A DNA stretch of 64,000 bases from Gp6-AA40 sp963818645. GTDB taxonomy: Bacteria > Acidobacteriota > Vicinamibacteria > Vicinamibacterales > UBA2999. The DNA lies in NCBI GenBank assembly GCA_963818645.1, contig CAWFTF010000016.1:62001-126000 (forward strand), read 5' to 3'. Within the stretch, counting starts at the first letter, position 1. Each line of letters opens with the position of its first letter. This document shows positions 26,822-36,671 of this stretch, piece after piece. The notes under the pieces are model-generated. The model saw only the letters and a program-made list of their open reading frames with translations, was not told the DNA's origin and did no database searches. The translations under genes and the position numbers were made by a program.

Positions 26822-29800
26822 TTAATTCAGCTGGACCGAGATCAACTTCGACACGCCTGGCTCCTCCATCGTCACTCCATAGAGCCGGTTGGCAATTTCC
26901 ATGGTCTGCCGATTGTGCGTGATGAGGATGAACTGCGTGCGGTCGAGCATGCCCCGCAGCATCTCGACGAACCGGTGCACGTTGGCATCGTCCAGCGGTG
27001 CGTCGATCTCGTCCAGCAGGCAGAACGGGCTCGGCTTGTATTTGAAGATGGCGAACATCAGCGCGATCGCCGTCATCGCCTTTTCACCGCCTGAGAGCAG
27101 CTGAACGCTCTGCAATCGCTTCCCTGGGGGCGACGCGACGATGTCGATGCCGCTTTCGAGCGGATCGTTCTCGTCGAGCAGCGCGAGACCGGCGCGGCCG
27201 CCGCCGAACAGCGTGCTGAACGTGACCTGGAAGTTGGCCTGAATGGCTGTGAACGCTTCGGTGAATCTGGCTTTCGTGGTCTCGTCGATGCGGGCGATCG
27301 CCTCGGACGTCTGGGCAATCGAGTCTACGAGATCGCGGCGCTGCGTCGTGAGGAACACGTGCCGCCCTTCGAGCTCGTCGAACTGCTCGATGGCCATCAT
27401 GTTGACCGGCCCGAGCCGATCGATCTTGGCCTTCAATCGGGCGATGGCTTCCTCCGCCGTCATTGTCGTCGGCGCATCGATTGCGGCAGCCTGCTCCACG
27501 GACGCTGCCTGCACGTCACCTGAAGCGGCAATGCTCTCCTCGTCAGCCTCCGGGTCGGGCTCCTCGGCAGAGATCGCGGCCGCGTCCGGTGTCGCCTGAC
27601 CGCTCTGCTCCATTTCTTCGACCTGCGCGAGCACCTCGTCGAGGGTGTTCTGGACGGCGTCGACACACGTCTGCGCGAGGTGCGTCAGATCGCTTTCGGC
27701 CGTCGCGCGTGACACCTCGAGATCGCTCACCTCGACTCGGATCTCTTCGAGCGTGCGACGAGCCTGGCGAATCGCCACGTCCTGTTCGTCGACCGTCGAT
27801 CGGAGTGCGGCGGCTGCGTCATCGGCCTCGCGCAGTGTGCCGCGCATCGACTCGAGCGCGATGACGTCCTCGTCGAGCGCCTTCTCGCTCGATGCGATGG
27901 CTGCGATGAGCGCTTCGCGCCGGCTGTGAGGTCTGCTGTTGCTCGGAGATTCTGCTCGCGATCCTGACTTCGAGATCGCGTTCGCCTTCTTCGAGCCGGA
28001 GCACTTCTGCACCGACGGCAGACGCACGTTCGACGAGCGCGGCGTGCGACGCACGCGCTTCGCCCGCACGCGTGGCGAGCGAGTTGACGGTCTCCCGCGC
28101 GGCTGCCAGCCGTCGCTGCGCTTCACCGAGCTCCTCTTCGATGACTCGTTGCTCTTCTGCGAGCCTCGCCATCGAAATTTCCGCGTCCGCGCGACGGGTC
28201 TCGAGCGCGGCTCGTTCCTCTTCGGCGCGCCGTCGCTCCATTGCCACGAGGTCCGACTTGCGCGACAGGCGAAGTGTGTCTTCTGCGGCGCGGCCGAGCT
28301 GTGCGTCGTGCCCCACAAGCGCCTTCTCGTGAACGTGCTCCTCTTCCTGGAGCACACCGATCGCGCTGGTGGCTTCGACGATGCGCGCATCGAGGCTGGC
28401 GACCTCGGCCGCCAATTGCGCCAGCAGCTGTCGATCGCGTCCGACGCGTTCGCGTAGTTCCTTGATCTCTCGACGGGTGGCCAGGATTCCTCGCGACTCG
28501 ACCTTGGCGCCACCAGCCACGAGATGAGGCCCACGGAAGACGTCGCCCTCGATCGTCGCGATCGGCGCGAACGTCTCGTGAGAGAACGTCACCGCCTGCT
28601 CGAAGCTCTCGGCGACATAGGCCTCGGGAATGACTTTCAGAATCGTGGCGGCGTGAGGGCCGCTGACACGGAGCAACATCCGAAACCGGCACGATGCCCG
28701 GCGCACGAAGAGCGTCGTGCGGGTGGTATCCATTGGATCCAGGTTCAACGACGACGAATCCGCAACGGCCTGCATCCTGCTCTCGAACAAGTGACAAGCC
28801 CGCAGCTGCCTGATCGTGCCGCTCGACGATCACATGCTGGAGCAGGTCGCCGAGACACGCTTCGACCGCGCGCTCGTATCGGCTGTCCACCTCGAGAAAG
28901 TCTGCAACCGCGCCCTGCTGACCGACATGCCCGTTCGCCTGCACGAGCACCATCCGGGCGGCATCACCGAAATCCGCACGACTGGCAGCCAGCTCCTCGA
29001 GCGACGCGAGCCGTCCCTCGACGGCGGCCAACTCCTGCTCGCGCGAGCGCAGGTCTCGCGTGCGCCCTTCGTGCTCGCTTCTCGACATCGCGAGCTGCGT
29101 GCGTCGCTCCGCCACATCCTGTGTGATTCGCTCCAGCGCCGCCTGCGACTGCGCACGGGCGTCCGCCGCCGCCGCGCGATCCGCCTCCACCTTCTCGCCC
29201 TCGCGCCGGACGTCGTCCTGTTCGACATCCAGCCTGCCGAGCTGCTCGCCGACACGCTCGTGCTGCGTGCCGGTGTGCTCCATCACGTGCCGCACGGTCG
29301 TCGCCGCGTTCGACGTTCGGAACAGATTGCTGCGAATCTCTTCGACGCGCCCTTCGAGCCCTTCGATCTGCGACTGCGCCTGCGCGTACTCCGCGCTGGC
29401 GGAGGCCATCACATCGCCAGCCTCGTCGCGCGTCCGCTCGATCTCGATCACGGCTTCGCGGCGTGCCTCGAGCTCCAGGCGTGCGGGCTCGCGCCGCGCC
29501 TCGAGTTCCTGGATCTCGGCGGCGACATCCCGTTCGCGTCCGTCGAGCGTCTCGATCTGCTGTCGATTGAATTCCTGCTGCTGCTGGCGCAGGTTGATGT
29601 CGAGCTCGCGAGCGTGCGCGTCCTCGCGGATCTGAGAAGAGCGCCCTTCGGCCTCGGCCTGCTCGATGCGCAAGCGGGCAAGATCCGCTTCGATCTCGGC
29701 AAGATGTGCCTGCGCCGCAGACTCGCGCTCTCTGGTGACCGCGAGTCGCCCTCGCGCCGATTCGATCGCGCCAGCCAGATCTCGATACCGTCGCGCAAAG

Positions 29801-30627
29801 AGCACCTTTTCCCAGCGGCGGTATTCTTCGCGCAGCCGGCCGTAGCGTCGCGCCTTCGCAGCCTGTCGCTTCAACGCGCCACGCTGCTTTTCGACTTCGA
29901 ACACGATGTCGTCGATGCGCGTCAGGTTCTGCTGGGCAGCTTCGAGCTTCAGTTCTGCCGCCCGTCGTCGCGAGCGGTACTTCGTGATCCCGGCGGCTTC
30001 TTCGATCAGCTGGCGCCGGTCTGCCGGACGCGAACTGAGGATCATGCCGATCTTGCCTTGCTCGATGATCGAGTAAGCCTTGGCACCGAGCCCGGTGTCC
30101 ATCAGGAGCTCGTGAACGTCGCGGAGGCGGCACACGGCGCCGTCGATCAGGTACTCGCTCTCCCCCGAACGGTATAGGCGCCTCGTGACTTCGACGTCGC
30201 GAGTGAAGGCGTCGGCCAACTCGGCAATCACTGCGTGCCCATTTCCATTGGCGGCGTCGTGACCGTTGCCGTTCTGGTGCGCTGGATGGAACTCCTCGAG
30301 CGTGGGCACCTCAGCGACCGGTGTCGGTGTCGCCGGAACTGGCGTCGCGAGAGCCAGTGGCGCGGGAAGGCCGCCAAGACGCAAGCGAACTTCAGCGGCT
30401 GCGCCCGGCTTCCGGGCATCGCTGCCGTTGAAGATCACGTCTTCCATCTTGTCGCCGCGGAGGCTCTTGGCGCTCTGCTCGCCAAGGACCCACGTAATGG
30501 CATCGGCAACGTTGCTCTTGCCGCACCCGTTGGGCCCGACGATGGCGGTGACACCCTGATCGAAGGAGAGCTCCGACCGATCGGAGAAGGACTTGAAACC
30601 CGAGATTTCGAGACGGTCGAGACGCAT
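26822..30627 (-). CDS. smc: Chromosome segregation protein SMC (two frame breaks)
   Basis: The Walker A head is MRLDRLEISGFKSF with GPNGCGKSNVADAI near residue 35. Long Arg/Glu/Ala-rich coiled coils flank a hinge (around residues 540-680). The C-terminal head has the signature LLSGGEKAMTAIALMFAI and Walker B FCLLDEIDAPLDDANV. Full length is about 1268 residues. The frame changes near 28676, after the hinge segment GIVPVSDV, and near 27920 in the second coiled coil. SMC condenses and segregates chromosomes with ScpA/ScpB. Both breaks have intact family sequence on either side, so they look like one-base errors. Confidence 0.92.
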
Positions 30628-30738
30628 TACTGCCCCTTGCTTACATGTCAGACTGAACCCGGCCGGCGTGCTGGGAAACAGGCGGCGGGCGGTTGGACGA
30701 GTAGCGAGCCGAACCGGTGGGAGTCTAGCAGGGCCCAG

Positions 30739-32454
30739 TTATTGTGGCAAGACCCAAGTCCTACCACAACATTTTGGGCTAGGCGACCAATCTGGGGTCA
30801 GCGCGCTGCGCGGCGACCGTTGTTGCTCTGCCGGCGTCATGTTGAGCAACTGCTGCGCTTCGGGGAACAGCGTCAGGGCAAACTTCATCTGCGGGTCGTA
30901 GCGCGCGAGGTTCTTGTAGGCCGCGGCGACACCGAACAGGTCGACGTCGATCTCGCGGTGGATCATCGCCTTGATGAACTCGAGATCGGAGGTCCACGCA
31001 GCCTCGTCGAACGGAATCGGCGACTGCTGCACGAGCTTCTTGAACTCGGCAAGCATCTCGTCATTCACCTCGAAGTCGGGGGTCAGTTCGCGAGGCTGAG
31101 CACCGCGTCGTGTGACGCGAGTGTCGCCCTTGCGCGTGAACTGCTGCGCGTAGGTGTCGAAGAGATTACGCGCCGCGATCGTGCGGCCGAACCGCGTCGG
31201 ATTGAATCCATCCGACGGTCCGTCGAACCGGCGATCCGGTTCTACACCACCGCCGCTGTAGACCTTGCGTCCCGCATCCGTGTACTTCAGATCTTCAGGC
31301 TTGTGGACCTTGTTGCCGTCCTGCTCACGCCACGTGTAGGTGAGGTACTCGTCGAAGCCGACGTCCCACGGCCGCTGAATCAATCGACCGCTCGGCGTGT
31401 AGTAGCGAGCCGTCGTGATCGCCGCGCCAGCACCTTCGGCCACGCGGTACACCGACTGCACAAGCGCCTTGCCGAACGTCGTCTCGCCGACGATGAGCGA
31501 ACGATCGTGATCCTGAAGAGCACCCGACACAATCTCCGACGCGCTCGCGCTGCTGCGATTGACCAGCGTGATCATCGGCACGCGCAGGTAGTCGCTCTGC
31601 TCCGTCGCGCGATAGTCCTGATCGGAGTTCGGCACGCGACCGCGCGTGTAGACGATCAAGTCGCCCTTGGGCAGGAATCGGTTCGAGACGCGAATCGCCT
31701 GGTCGAGCGCGCCGCCCGGATTCCCGCGAAGGTCGAACACGAGGCGCGCCATGCCCTGCTTCGTCAGCATCTCGAGCGCACGGCCAAGCTCCTGATCCGT
31801 GTTCTCGCCGAAATCCTGCAGCTTGATGTAACCCGTCGTCGCATCGAGCATGACTGCCGCGGGCACGGTTGGAATGTGAACCTCGTCGCGCGTGACGGCG
31901 AGATCGATCAGCCCGTCGTAACCCGCGCGGCGAATCGAGATGTTGACGGATGACTGCTTGGGTCCACGCAGACGGCTGACCGCCTGCTCGCTCGTCCACC
32001 CTTTCGCATCTTCGCCTTCGATCTTCGCGATCACGTCGCCGCGGCGAAGTCCCTTCTGATGCGCCGGAGACCCTTCGAACACGTTGAAGACGGTGACGTC
32101 GCCATCGACGACGTTGATCGTGATCCCGAGGCCGTAATATCGCCCCTCCTGCCGCTCGCGCATCTGCGCGAAGCTGCGGGGATCCATGAAGCTCGAATGC
32201 GGGTCCAATGTCTGCAGCAAGCCGCTGATGGCGCTGTAGACCAGGCGGTCTGATTCGTATTCGCCGACGTAGTTGTCCTCGATGGCACCAAGGGCCGACG
32301 TGAATACCTTGTACTGGTCAGGGATTTGGTCCTGCGCGACGAGTGCGCTGCGGCCCCAGAACCCGCCTGCGACGGCACAAAAGATAATGACGAGCCCAGC
32401 GAAGGTCAGAAAACGAGAGCTACGCATCACAGGCATATTACAAGCAATGTACAC
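30739..32454 (-). CDS. S41 family peptidase (C-terminal processing protease type)
   Basis: The product is up to 571 residues. It has an N-terminal signal anchor (FLTFAGLVIIFCAVAGGFWG), and a PDZ domain around 95-180 with GSPAHQKGLRRGDVIAKI. The S41 core has FDLRGNPGGALDQAI, the catalytic Ser in NRSSASASEIVSGALQDHD, and the Lys in TFGKALVQSVY. CtpA-like proteases cut periplasmic or membrane proteins near their C-termini. A C-terminal extension of about 150 residues follows the core. The start is uncertain: GTG 32454 has AAGG upstream, while ATG 32436 and ATG 32427 also precede the anchor. It is divergent from tatA. Confidence 0.87.
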   Translation of the reverse strand: MYIACNMPVMRSSRFLTFAGLVIIFCAVAGGFWGRSALVAQDQIPDQYKVFTSALGAIEDNYVGEYESDRLVYSAISGLLQTLDPHSSFMDPRSFAQMRERQEGRYYGLGITINVVDGDVTVFNVFEGSPAHQKGLRRGDVIAKIEGEDAKGWTSEQAVSRLRGPKQSSVNISIRRAGYDGLIDLAVTRDEVHIPTVPAAVMLDATTGYIKLQDFGENTDQELGRALEMLTKQGMARLVFDLRGNPGGALDQAIRVSNRFLPKGDLIVYTRGRVPNSDQDYRATEQSDYLRVPMITLVNRSSASASEIVSGALQDHDRSLIVGETTFGKALVQSVYRVAEGAGAAITTARYYTPSGRLIQRPWDVGFDEYLTYTWREQDGNKVHKPEDLKYTDAGRKVYSGGGVEPDRRFDGPSDGFNPTRFGRTIAARNLFDTYAQQFTRKGDTRVTRRGAQPRELTPDFEVNDEMLAEFKKLVQQSPIPFDEAAWTSDLEFIKAMIHREIDVDLFGVAAAYKNLARYDPQMKFALTLFPEAQQLLNMTPAEQQRSPRSALTPDWSPSPKCCGRTWVLPQ

Positions 32455-32461
32455 CCTCGCC

Positions 32462-32491
32462 TTGACCCCGTCCAGACCGGATTTCTATAAT
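32462..32491 (+). promoter_or_regulatory. Sigma-70-type promoter for tatA
   Basis: TTGACC (32462-32467) and TATAAT (32486-32491) are separated by 18 bases, close to the housekeeping consensus. Transcription would start near 32498, giving a leader of about 120 bases before the tatA start. Confidence 0.7.
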
Positions 32492-32513
32492 CGGTAGAAG
32501 CACTTGCGGGCAA

Positions 32514-32579
32514 CCCAGAGCCGCAGCGGGAAGGCTGAACTCCCGTTCACCTTTCTTATGCTGGCGGGTGTATTCTGGG
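32514..32579 (+). ncRNA. Structured leader RNA upstream of tatA (unassigned)
   Basis: Nested pairings fit a branched or stacked structure. CCCAGA (32514-32519) pairs with TCTGGG (32574-32579), CCGCAGC (32521-32527) with GCTGGCGG (32560-32567) with one bulge, and an inner hairpin CGGGA/TCCCG spans 32527-32545. It lies between the promoter and the tatA ribosome-binding site. I do not recognise a known riboswitch or 6S RNA. It may simply be a structured untranslated region. Confidence 0.4.
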
Positions 32580-32617
32580 AAATAACGCTGGCTCCCGAGC
32601 CGGCTGGAGTACGCCTT

Positions 32618-32947
32618 ATGTTTGGTTCCATTGGAATGCCCGAGCTGGTCATTATTCTGGTGATCGCGCTCATCATCTTTGGCCCGCGCAAACTGCCCGA
32701 GCTCGGCCGCTCCCTCGGCAAGAGCCTCGGGGAGTTCAAGAAGGCCTCGAACGAGCTCCGCAACACCCTCGAAGAAGAAGTCAGGGTTGAGGAACAGAAG
32801 GAACAGAAGGCGAAGATGCAGGCCGAGCAGGCGTCCGCGCTCGCGGCCAGCGCCCAGCCCATCACTCCTGAATCGACCGGGAATCCGGTGACACCGGAAT
32901 CAGCGGAGCCAACGATCAGCCGCACCAGCACCGGCACGTCCGCCTAG
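32618..32947 (+). CDS. tatA: Twin-arginine translocase subunit TatA/TatB
   Basis: This is a 109-residue protein. One N-terminal transmembrane helix (MPELVIILVIALIIFGPRKL) is followed by the conserved FGPRKLPELGRSLG hinge, an amphipathic helix (SLGEFKKASNELRNTLEEE) and a disordered Pro/Thr/Ser tail. It forms the pore-lining or receptor part of the Tat system, which exports folded proteins. ATG 32618 was chosen because GGAG lies about eight bases upstream and the helix must start here. A longer in-frame start is unlikely. The tatC gene follows nine bases later. TatA and TatB cannot be told apart from the sequence alone. Confidence 0.9.
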   Translation: MFGSIGMPELVIILVIALIIFGPRKLPELGRSLGKSLGEFKKASNELRNTLEEEVRVEEQKEQKAKMQAEQASALAASAQPITPESTGNPVTPESAEPTISRTSTGTSA

Positions 32948-32956
32948 GTCGACTCG

Positions 32957-33781
32957 ATGGCGCTCGTGCCGTTTCCGAAGAAGTCGACATCGTCGGCTGC
33001 AGACGATGATGATTGGGAGGACGACGACTCCGAATCCGAACAGGGGAAGATGTCGTTCCTCGACCATCTGGACGAGCTGCGACGACGGATCATCTACTCG
33101 CTGGTGGCCATTCTCGTGGGCCTCGGTATCGCGCTGTTCTTCATGGGCCCGCTCTTCCAGTTCATCTTCCGACCGATGCAGGCGCTGCTGCCTGCCGGTC
33201 AGACGCTCATCTACACGGACCCGAGCGAAGCCTTCTTCCTTCAAATCAAGATCGCGCTGATGGCCGGGCTCATCCTGGCGTCGCCGGTCGTTGCCTCGCA
33301 GCTCTGGCTCTTCATCGCACCCGGCCTCTACGCACACGAGAAGAAACTGGCGATCCCCTTCGTCGTGATGTCGTCGACCCTATTTGTCGGCGGTGCGGCC
33401 TTCGCGCACTATCTCGTGTTTCCGATCGTCTGGAGATTCTTCGTCAGCTTCACGAACGATTTTCTGACGTTCATGCCCAGGGTCGAGCCGGCGTTCTCCA
33501 TGTATCTCAGGCTGGTCCTCGCCCTCGGCATCACGTTCCAGCTGCCGACTCTCGTGCTGTTCCTCGCCCGGCTGGGTATCGTCACGCCCCGCTTGATGAT
33601 CCGCCACTTCAAGTACGCCGTGCTGCTCATCGTCATTGCCTCAGCCGTGCTCTCGCCGGACGGCGGCGGCGTTGGCATGCTGGCCATGGGTGGACCGGTG
33701 ATCGTCCTCTATATCCTGAGCATCGGCCTCGCCTGGCTGTTCGGGAAGAAGCGGACCAAGACGCTCGAAGAAGCCTCGTAG
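32957..33781 (+). CDS. tatC: Sec-independent protein translocase TatC
   Basis: This is a 274-residue protein with six transmembrane helices. A long acidic N-terminal extension (residues 10-30, many D and E) precedes the conserved MSFLDHLDELRRRIIYSL. Family landmarks are DPSEAFFLQIKIALMAGL, ASPVVASQLWLFIAPGLY and the periplasmic loop before the last helices. TatC binds the twin-arginine signal of substrates and assembles with TatA/TatB. It is nine bases downstream of tatA, so they share a transcript. The acidic extension is longer than usual and could be a lineage trait. Confidence 0.95.
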   Translation: MALVPFPKKSTSSAADDDDWEDDDSESEQGKMSFLDHLDELRRRIIYSLVAILVGLGIALFFMGPLFQFIFRPMQALLPAGQTLIYTDPSEAFFLQIKIALMAGLILASPVVASQLWLFIAPGLYAHEKKLAIPFVVMSSTLFVGGAAFAHYLVFPIVWRFFVSFTNDFLTFMPRVEPAFSMYLRLVLALGITFQLPTLVLFLARLGIVTPRLMIRHFKYAVLLIVIASAVLSPDGGGVGMLAMGGPVIVLYILSIGLAWLFGKKRTKTLEEAS

Positions 33782-33792
33782 CATCGGCGGTC

Positions 33793-34713
33793 GTGGACGA
33801 CGTGACCTCAGGGAGCTCACGGCCCAGCGAAGTGGATCGGCTCATCGCCGATCTCCAGTCACCTGACCCGATCCGACGTGACGCGTCGGTCGCGCGCCTG
33901 CGCGTCCTTGGCGCACGCGCGTTTCCGCGACTCGCCAGGTTCATCGAGTCCTCTGACAGCGCGACGGCGCGCGCGCTGGCGATCAGCGCGCTCGACGGCC
34001 TCGAGAATCCGCACGCCGTGGAAATCGCGTTCGCGGCTCTCGGCGCGTCCGACGTTGACACCGTCGTTGCCGCGCTCACCGTGCTGCGCACGTGGGTGCC
34101 GCAGGAGAGCGGTACGCGTCTTCTCGAAGCCATCACGGCAATCGCGGTTGACCGGGACCGCGACGCGCGCGTGCGCGTTGCGGCAATGGACGCCCTTTCC
34201 GATCTGCCCGATGACCTCGTTCGTCCGATTCGTGAGCAGGCGCCGCCTCCGGAAGCGGCCGGGCCGGCACTCGACAATCCTGTTGCCGCGCGCGAATGGA
34301 TGGAAGCGCATGGCTCACGAGCGACGCTCGCAACGCTGCACGACGCGATCAAGTCGTTTCGCGACGTGGAGAACCGTGCGGAGACAAGCGGCGAACGAAC
34401 TGAGTGGCTCAGGGCACGCGGTGTCGCGCACCGCGCACTTGCTGCTCGTGGGAGTCGCCTGGCGCTGTACGACGCGCGCGAGACCTTCAGCACGACGAAG
34501 GGTGCGCTGCCCCAGGGATTTATCGAGACGATTGCGGACCTTGGCGACGCGAGTTGCCTCGAGCCACTCGCGCGCGCGTGGTCCGCGACTCCAGATGCCA
34601 GCTGGCGAGCTCAGTTGTCAGAGGCGGCGCGACGAATCGTGACGCGGTCGAAGCTTGGCGGACGCCATGCCGTCGTGAAAGGCATTCGCGCGAACTGGTC
34701 GGGGTTTATCTAG
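33793..34713 (+). CDS. HEAT-repeat protein
   Basis: This encodes a 306-residue soluble protein made of repeated helical pairs. Examples are LIADLQSPDPIRRDASVARL, ARALAISALDGLENPHAV and DARVRVAAMDALSDLPDDL, with Asp/Pro turns and Arg/Ala-rich helices typical of HEAT or PBS-lyase-type repeats. No signal peptide or enzymatic motif is visible, so a protein-binding scaffold is likely. It starts at GTG 33793, eleven bases after the tatC stop, and is likely co-transcribed with tatAC. A functional link to Tat export is possible but rests on position only. Confidence 0.6.
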   Translation: MDDVTSGSSRPSEVDRLIADLQSPDPIRRDASVARLRVLGARAFPRLARFIESSDSATARALAISALDGLENPHAVEIAFAALGASDVDTVVAALTVLRTWVPQESGTRLLEAITAIAVDRDRDARVRVAAMDALSDLPDDLVRPIREQAPPPEAAGPALDNPVAAREWMEAHGSRATLATLHDAIKSFRDVENRAETSGERTEWLRARGVAHRALAARGSRLALYDARETFSTTKGALPQGFIETIADLGDASCLEPLARAWSATPDASWRAQLSEAARRIVTRSKLGGRHAVVKGIRANWSGFI

Positions 34714-34748
34714 GCTCTGAACTACAGATCAGAACCCCAGTTCGCTGT

Positions 34749-35189
34749 TTACTTGTCCACCCGCAGCGATCTCGTCGCAAACGGCTGGCCGTCGACGAGG
34801 ATTTCGACGGTGTATTCGCCATCAGGGAAACCACTCGAATTCTGAATGTGGAACTCGGTTGCCGCGTGATCGCGGTAGCTGACGTTCTTCGTCTCCTCGC
34901 TCACCAGTCGTCCGGCAAAGCGCCAACGCACACCAATCGTTCCTGTGCCAGGACCGTCGGTCAGCACTGACGCGAACATCGTGTCGTCAGGCTTGAACCG
35001 CGTTGTGTGGTTGCCGACACTCTTGTCCGAGTTCAGCGACTTGCCCGTCTGAATGGTCGTCACGTGCAACGGTCCGCTCGGACGGCATCCTGCAGCCACG
35101 AGCCCCGAGACGATGAGCGTCGTCGCAAGAATCAGGATACTTATCGACTTCCCCACCTTACTTCCCACTTTCCTCTTTGAACTTCCCAC
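34749..35189 (-). CDS. Small lipoprotein of unknown function
   Basis: The product is up to 146 residues with a lipoprotein signal (ISILILATTLIVSG) and lipobox LVAAGC. The mature part is a small beta-rich domain (GVRWRFAGRLVSEETKNVSY, DGEYTVEILVDGQPF) resembling an immunoglobulin-like or secreted carbohydrate-binding fold. The first dozen codons are unusual: they are the heptad array 35147-35195 read as protein (GSSKRKVGSKVGK). A later in-frame GTG (near 35156) would remove most of them. The function is unknown. It follows proS. Confidence 0.6.
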   Translation of the reverse strand: MGSSKRKVGSKVGKSISILILATTLIVSGLVAAGCRPSGPLHVTTIQTGKSLNSDKSVGNHTTRFKPDDTMFASVLTDGPGTGTIGVRWRFAGRLVSEETKNVSYRDHAATEFHIQNSSGFPDGEYTVEILVDGQPFATRSLRVDK

Positions 35190-35195
35190 TTCTCA
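35147..35195. repeat. Heptad array, CTTCCCA type
   Basis: Seven consecutive 7-base units occupy 35147-35195: ACTTCCC, CACCTTA, CTTCCCA, CTTTCCT, CTTTGAA, CTTCCCA, CTTCTCA. The array runs from the proS stop codon into the start of the lipoprotein gene. On the minus strand it is purine-rich (GGGAAGT type) and could itself supply a ribosome-binding site. No inverted arm is evident. Confidence 0.8.
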
Positions 35196-35196
35196 A

Positions 35197-36657
35197 CTAG
35201 TATGACTTAGCGAACCACGCATGCGCCGTCGCATCAGCGTCACACTTGAGACACTTCTTTCCGGCAGCCGTGGTTCCGGTGAATGGCATGTTTCGAATCG
35301 TCGCCTGCGTCTCGGCCTTGATCTGCGCCTCGCACATCGCTGAACCGCACCACGGAGACACGACGAAGCCTGGGCGCCCTTCCATGATCTGCTTGAACTC
35401 ATCGTACGAGTCGGTGTGCGTCGTGTGCTCCTCCCGAAACGCCACTGCGCGCGCGAAGAGCGCCTCCTGAATCGAGTCCAGCATGCCGACCACGTGCGAG
35501 GCGAGCCCGTCCATCGCCGCGGATGATTTCTCGCGCGTATCGCGACGGGCGAGCATCACCTGCGACTTCTCGATGTCCTTCGGTCCGATTTCGAGGCGAA
35601 GCGGAACGCCGCGCAGCTCCCATTCGTTGTACTTCCAGCCGGGTGTCTGTGTATCACGGTCGTCGAGCATCACGCGCACGCCGCGCGCGACGAGCTCGTC
35701 CCGGATCGCCTGCGCACGCGGCAGGACCGTTTCGCGCCAGTTCCCTCTCGGAATGGGGATGATCACGACCTGATAGGGGGCGATCCGCGGCGGCAGAATC
35801 AGGCCGCCTTCGTCGCCGTGCGTCATGATCACGCCGCCGATCATGCGAGTCGACACGCCCCACGAGGTTCCGTAGACGTACTGCACCGACTTGTCGCGTG
35901 CCTGGAACTTGATGTCGAACACCTTGGCGAAGTTCTGACCCAGGTTGTGAGACGTTCCGGCCTGCAGTGCACGACCGTCGCGCATCAGCGCTTCGATCGA
36001 ATACGTTCGCTCGGCGCCGGCAAACTTCTCACTGTCCGTCTTCTGACCGTCGATCACCGGCATCGCGAGTTCCGTGTGCGCGAAGTCCTTGTAGACACCG
36101 AGCATCTTCTGCGTTTCGGCCTCGGCCTCTTCCGCCGTCTCGTGCGCGGTGTGCCCTTCCTGCCAGAGGAACTCGGTCGTGCGGAGGAAGAGCCGCGTCA
36201 CTTTCTCCCATCGAACGACGTTGGCCCACTGGTTGATCAGGATCGGGAGATCGCGCCACGACTGCACCCACTTCGCGTACATCGTCCCGATGATCGTCTC
36301 CGAGGTGGGACGCACGACGAGCCGCTCCTCGAGTACCTCGGTGCCTCCCTGCGTCACCCACGCCACCTGTGGAGCAAAGCCTTGGACGTGCTCCGTCTCC
36401 TTCATCAACAGGCTTTCCGGAATGAAGAGCGGAAAGTACGCGTTGACGTGACCCGTCGCCTTGAAGCGCTTGTCGAGCGCCTGCTGCATCAGTTCCCAGA
36501 TGGCGTAGCCATACGGGCGGATGACCATGCAGCCTTTGACCGGCGAGTAGTCGGCCAATTCGGCGCGTCGAACGACGTCGATGTACCAACGGCCAAAGTC
36601 CTGTGACTGTGGCGTGATCTCGGTCGGAAGGTCTGGAATCTCGGTCTCTTTAGACAT
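35197..36657 (-). CDS. proS: Proline--tRNA ligase, archaeal/eukaryotic-type (short form)
   Basis: This is a 486-residue class II synthetase. Its opening (QDFGRWYIDVVRRAELADYS) and motif 2 (RWEKVTRLFLRTTEFLWQEGH) belong to the short ProS form without the editing insertion found in E. coli. The anticodon-binding domain (PYQVVIIPIPRGN) is followed by a C-terminal zinc-binding region with WCGSAMCE and KCLKCD cysteine pairs. The start codon directly abuts two heptad-like units (CAACTCC, AACTTCC on the coding strand) and has no Shine-Dalgarno. It lies 14 bases after nadB on the same strand. Confidence 0.94.
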   Translation of the reverse strand: MSKETEIPDLPTEITPQSQDFGRWYIDVVRRAELADYSPVKGCMVIRPYGYAIWELMQQALDKRFKATGHVNAYFPLFIPESLLMKETEHVQGFAPQVAWVTQGGTEVLEERLVVRPTSETIIGTMYAKWVQSWRDLPILINQWANVVRWEKVTRLFLRTTEFLWQEGHTAHETAEEAEAETQKMLGVYKDFAHTELAMPVIDGQKTDSEKFAGAERTYSIEALMRDGRALQAGTSHNLGQNFAKVFDIKFQARDKSVQYVYGTSWGVSTRMIGGVIMTHGDEGGLILPPRIAPYQVVIIPIPRGNWRETVLPRAQAIRDELVARGVRVMLDDRDTQTPGWKYNEWELRGVPLRLEIGPKDIEKSQVMLARRDTREKSSAAMDGLASHVVGMLDSIQEALFARAVAFREEHTTHTDSYDEFKQIMEGRPGFVVSPWCGSAMCEAQIKAETQATIRNMPFTGTTAAGKKCLKCDADATAHAWFAKSY

Positions 36658-36671
36658 GGAAGTTGGAGTTG

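Noticed and set aside
28816..30177. Plus-strand open frame of 453 residues opposite smc
   Set aside because: It is a shadow of the Glu/Arg/Ala-rich SMC coiled coil. The minus-strand SMC heads are unmistakable.
32498..32617. 6S RNA or a known riboswitch before tatA
   Set aside because: The leader is shorter than 6S RNA, lacks its long outer stems, and shows no known aptamer core.
33013..33792. An open frame running through tatC into the HEAT-repeat gene
   Set aside because: The part overlapping tatC is out of frame with it and Arg/Pro-rich. Only the portion from GTG 33793 looks like protein.
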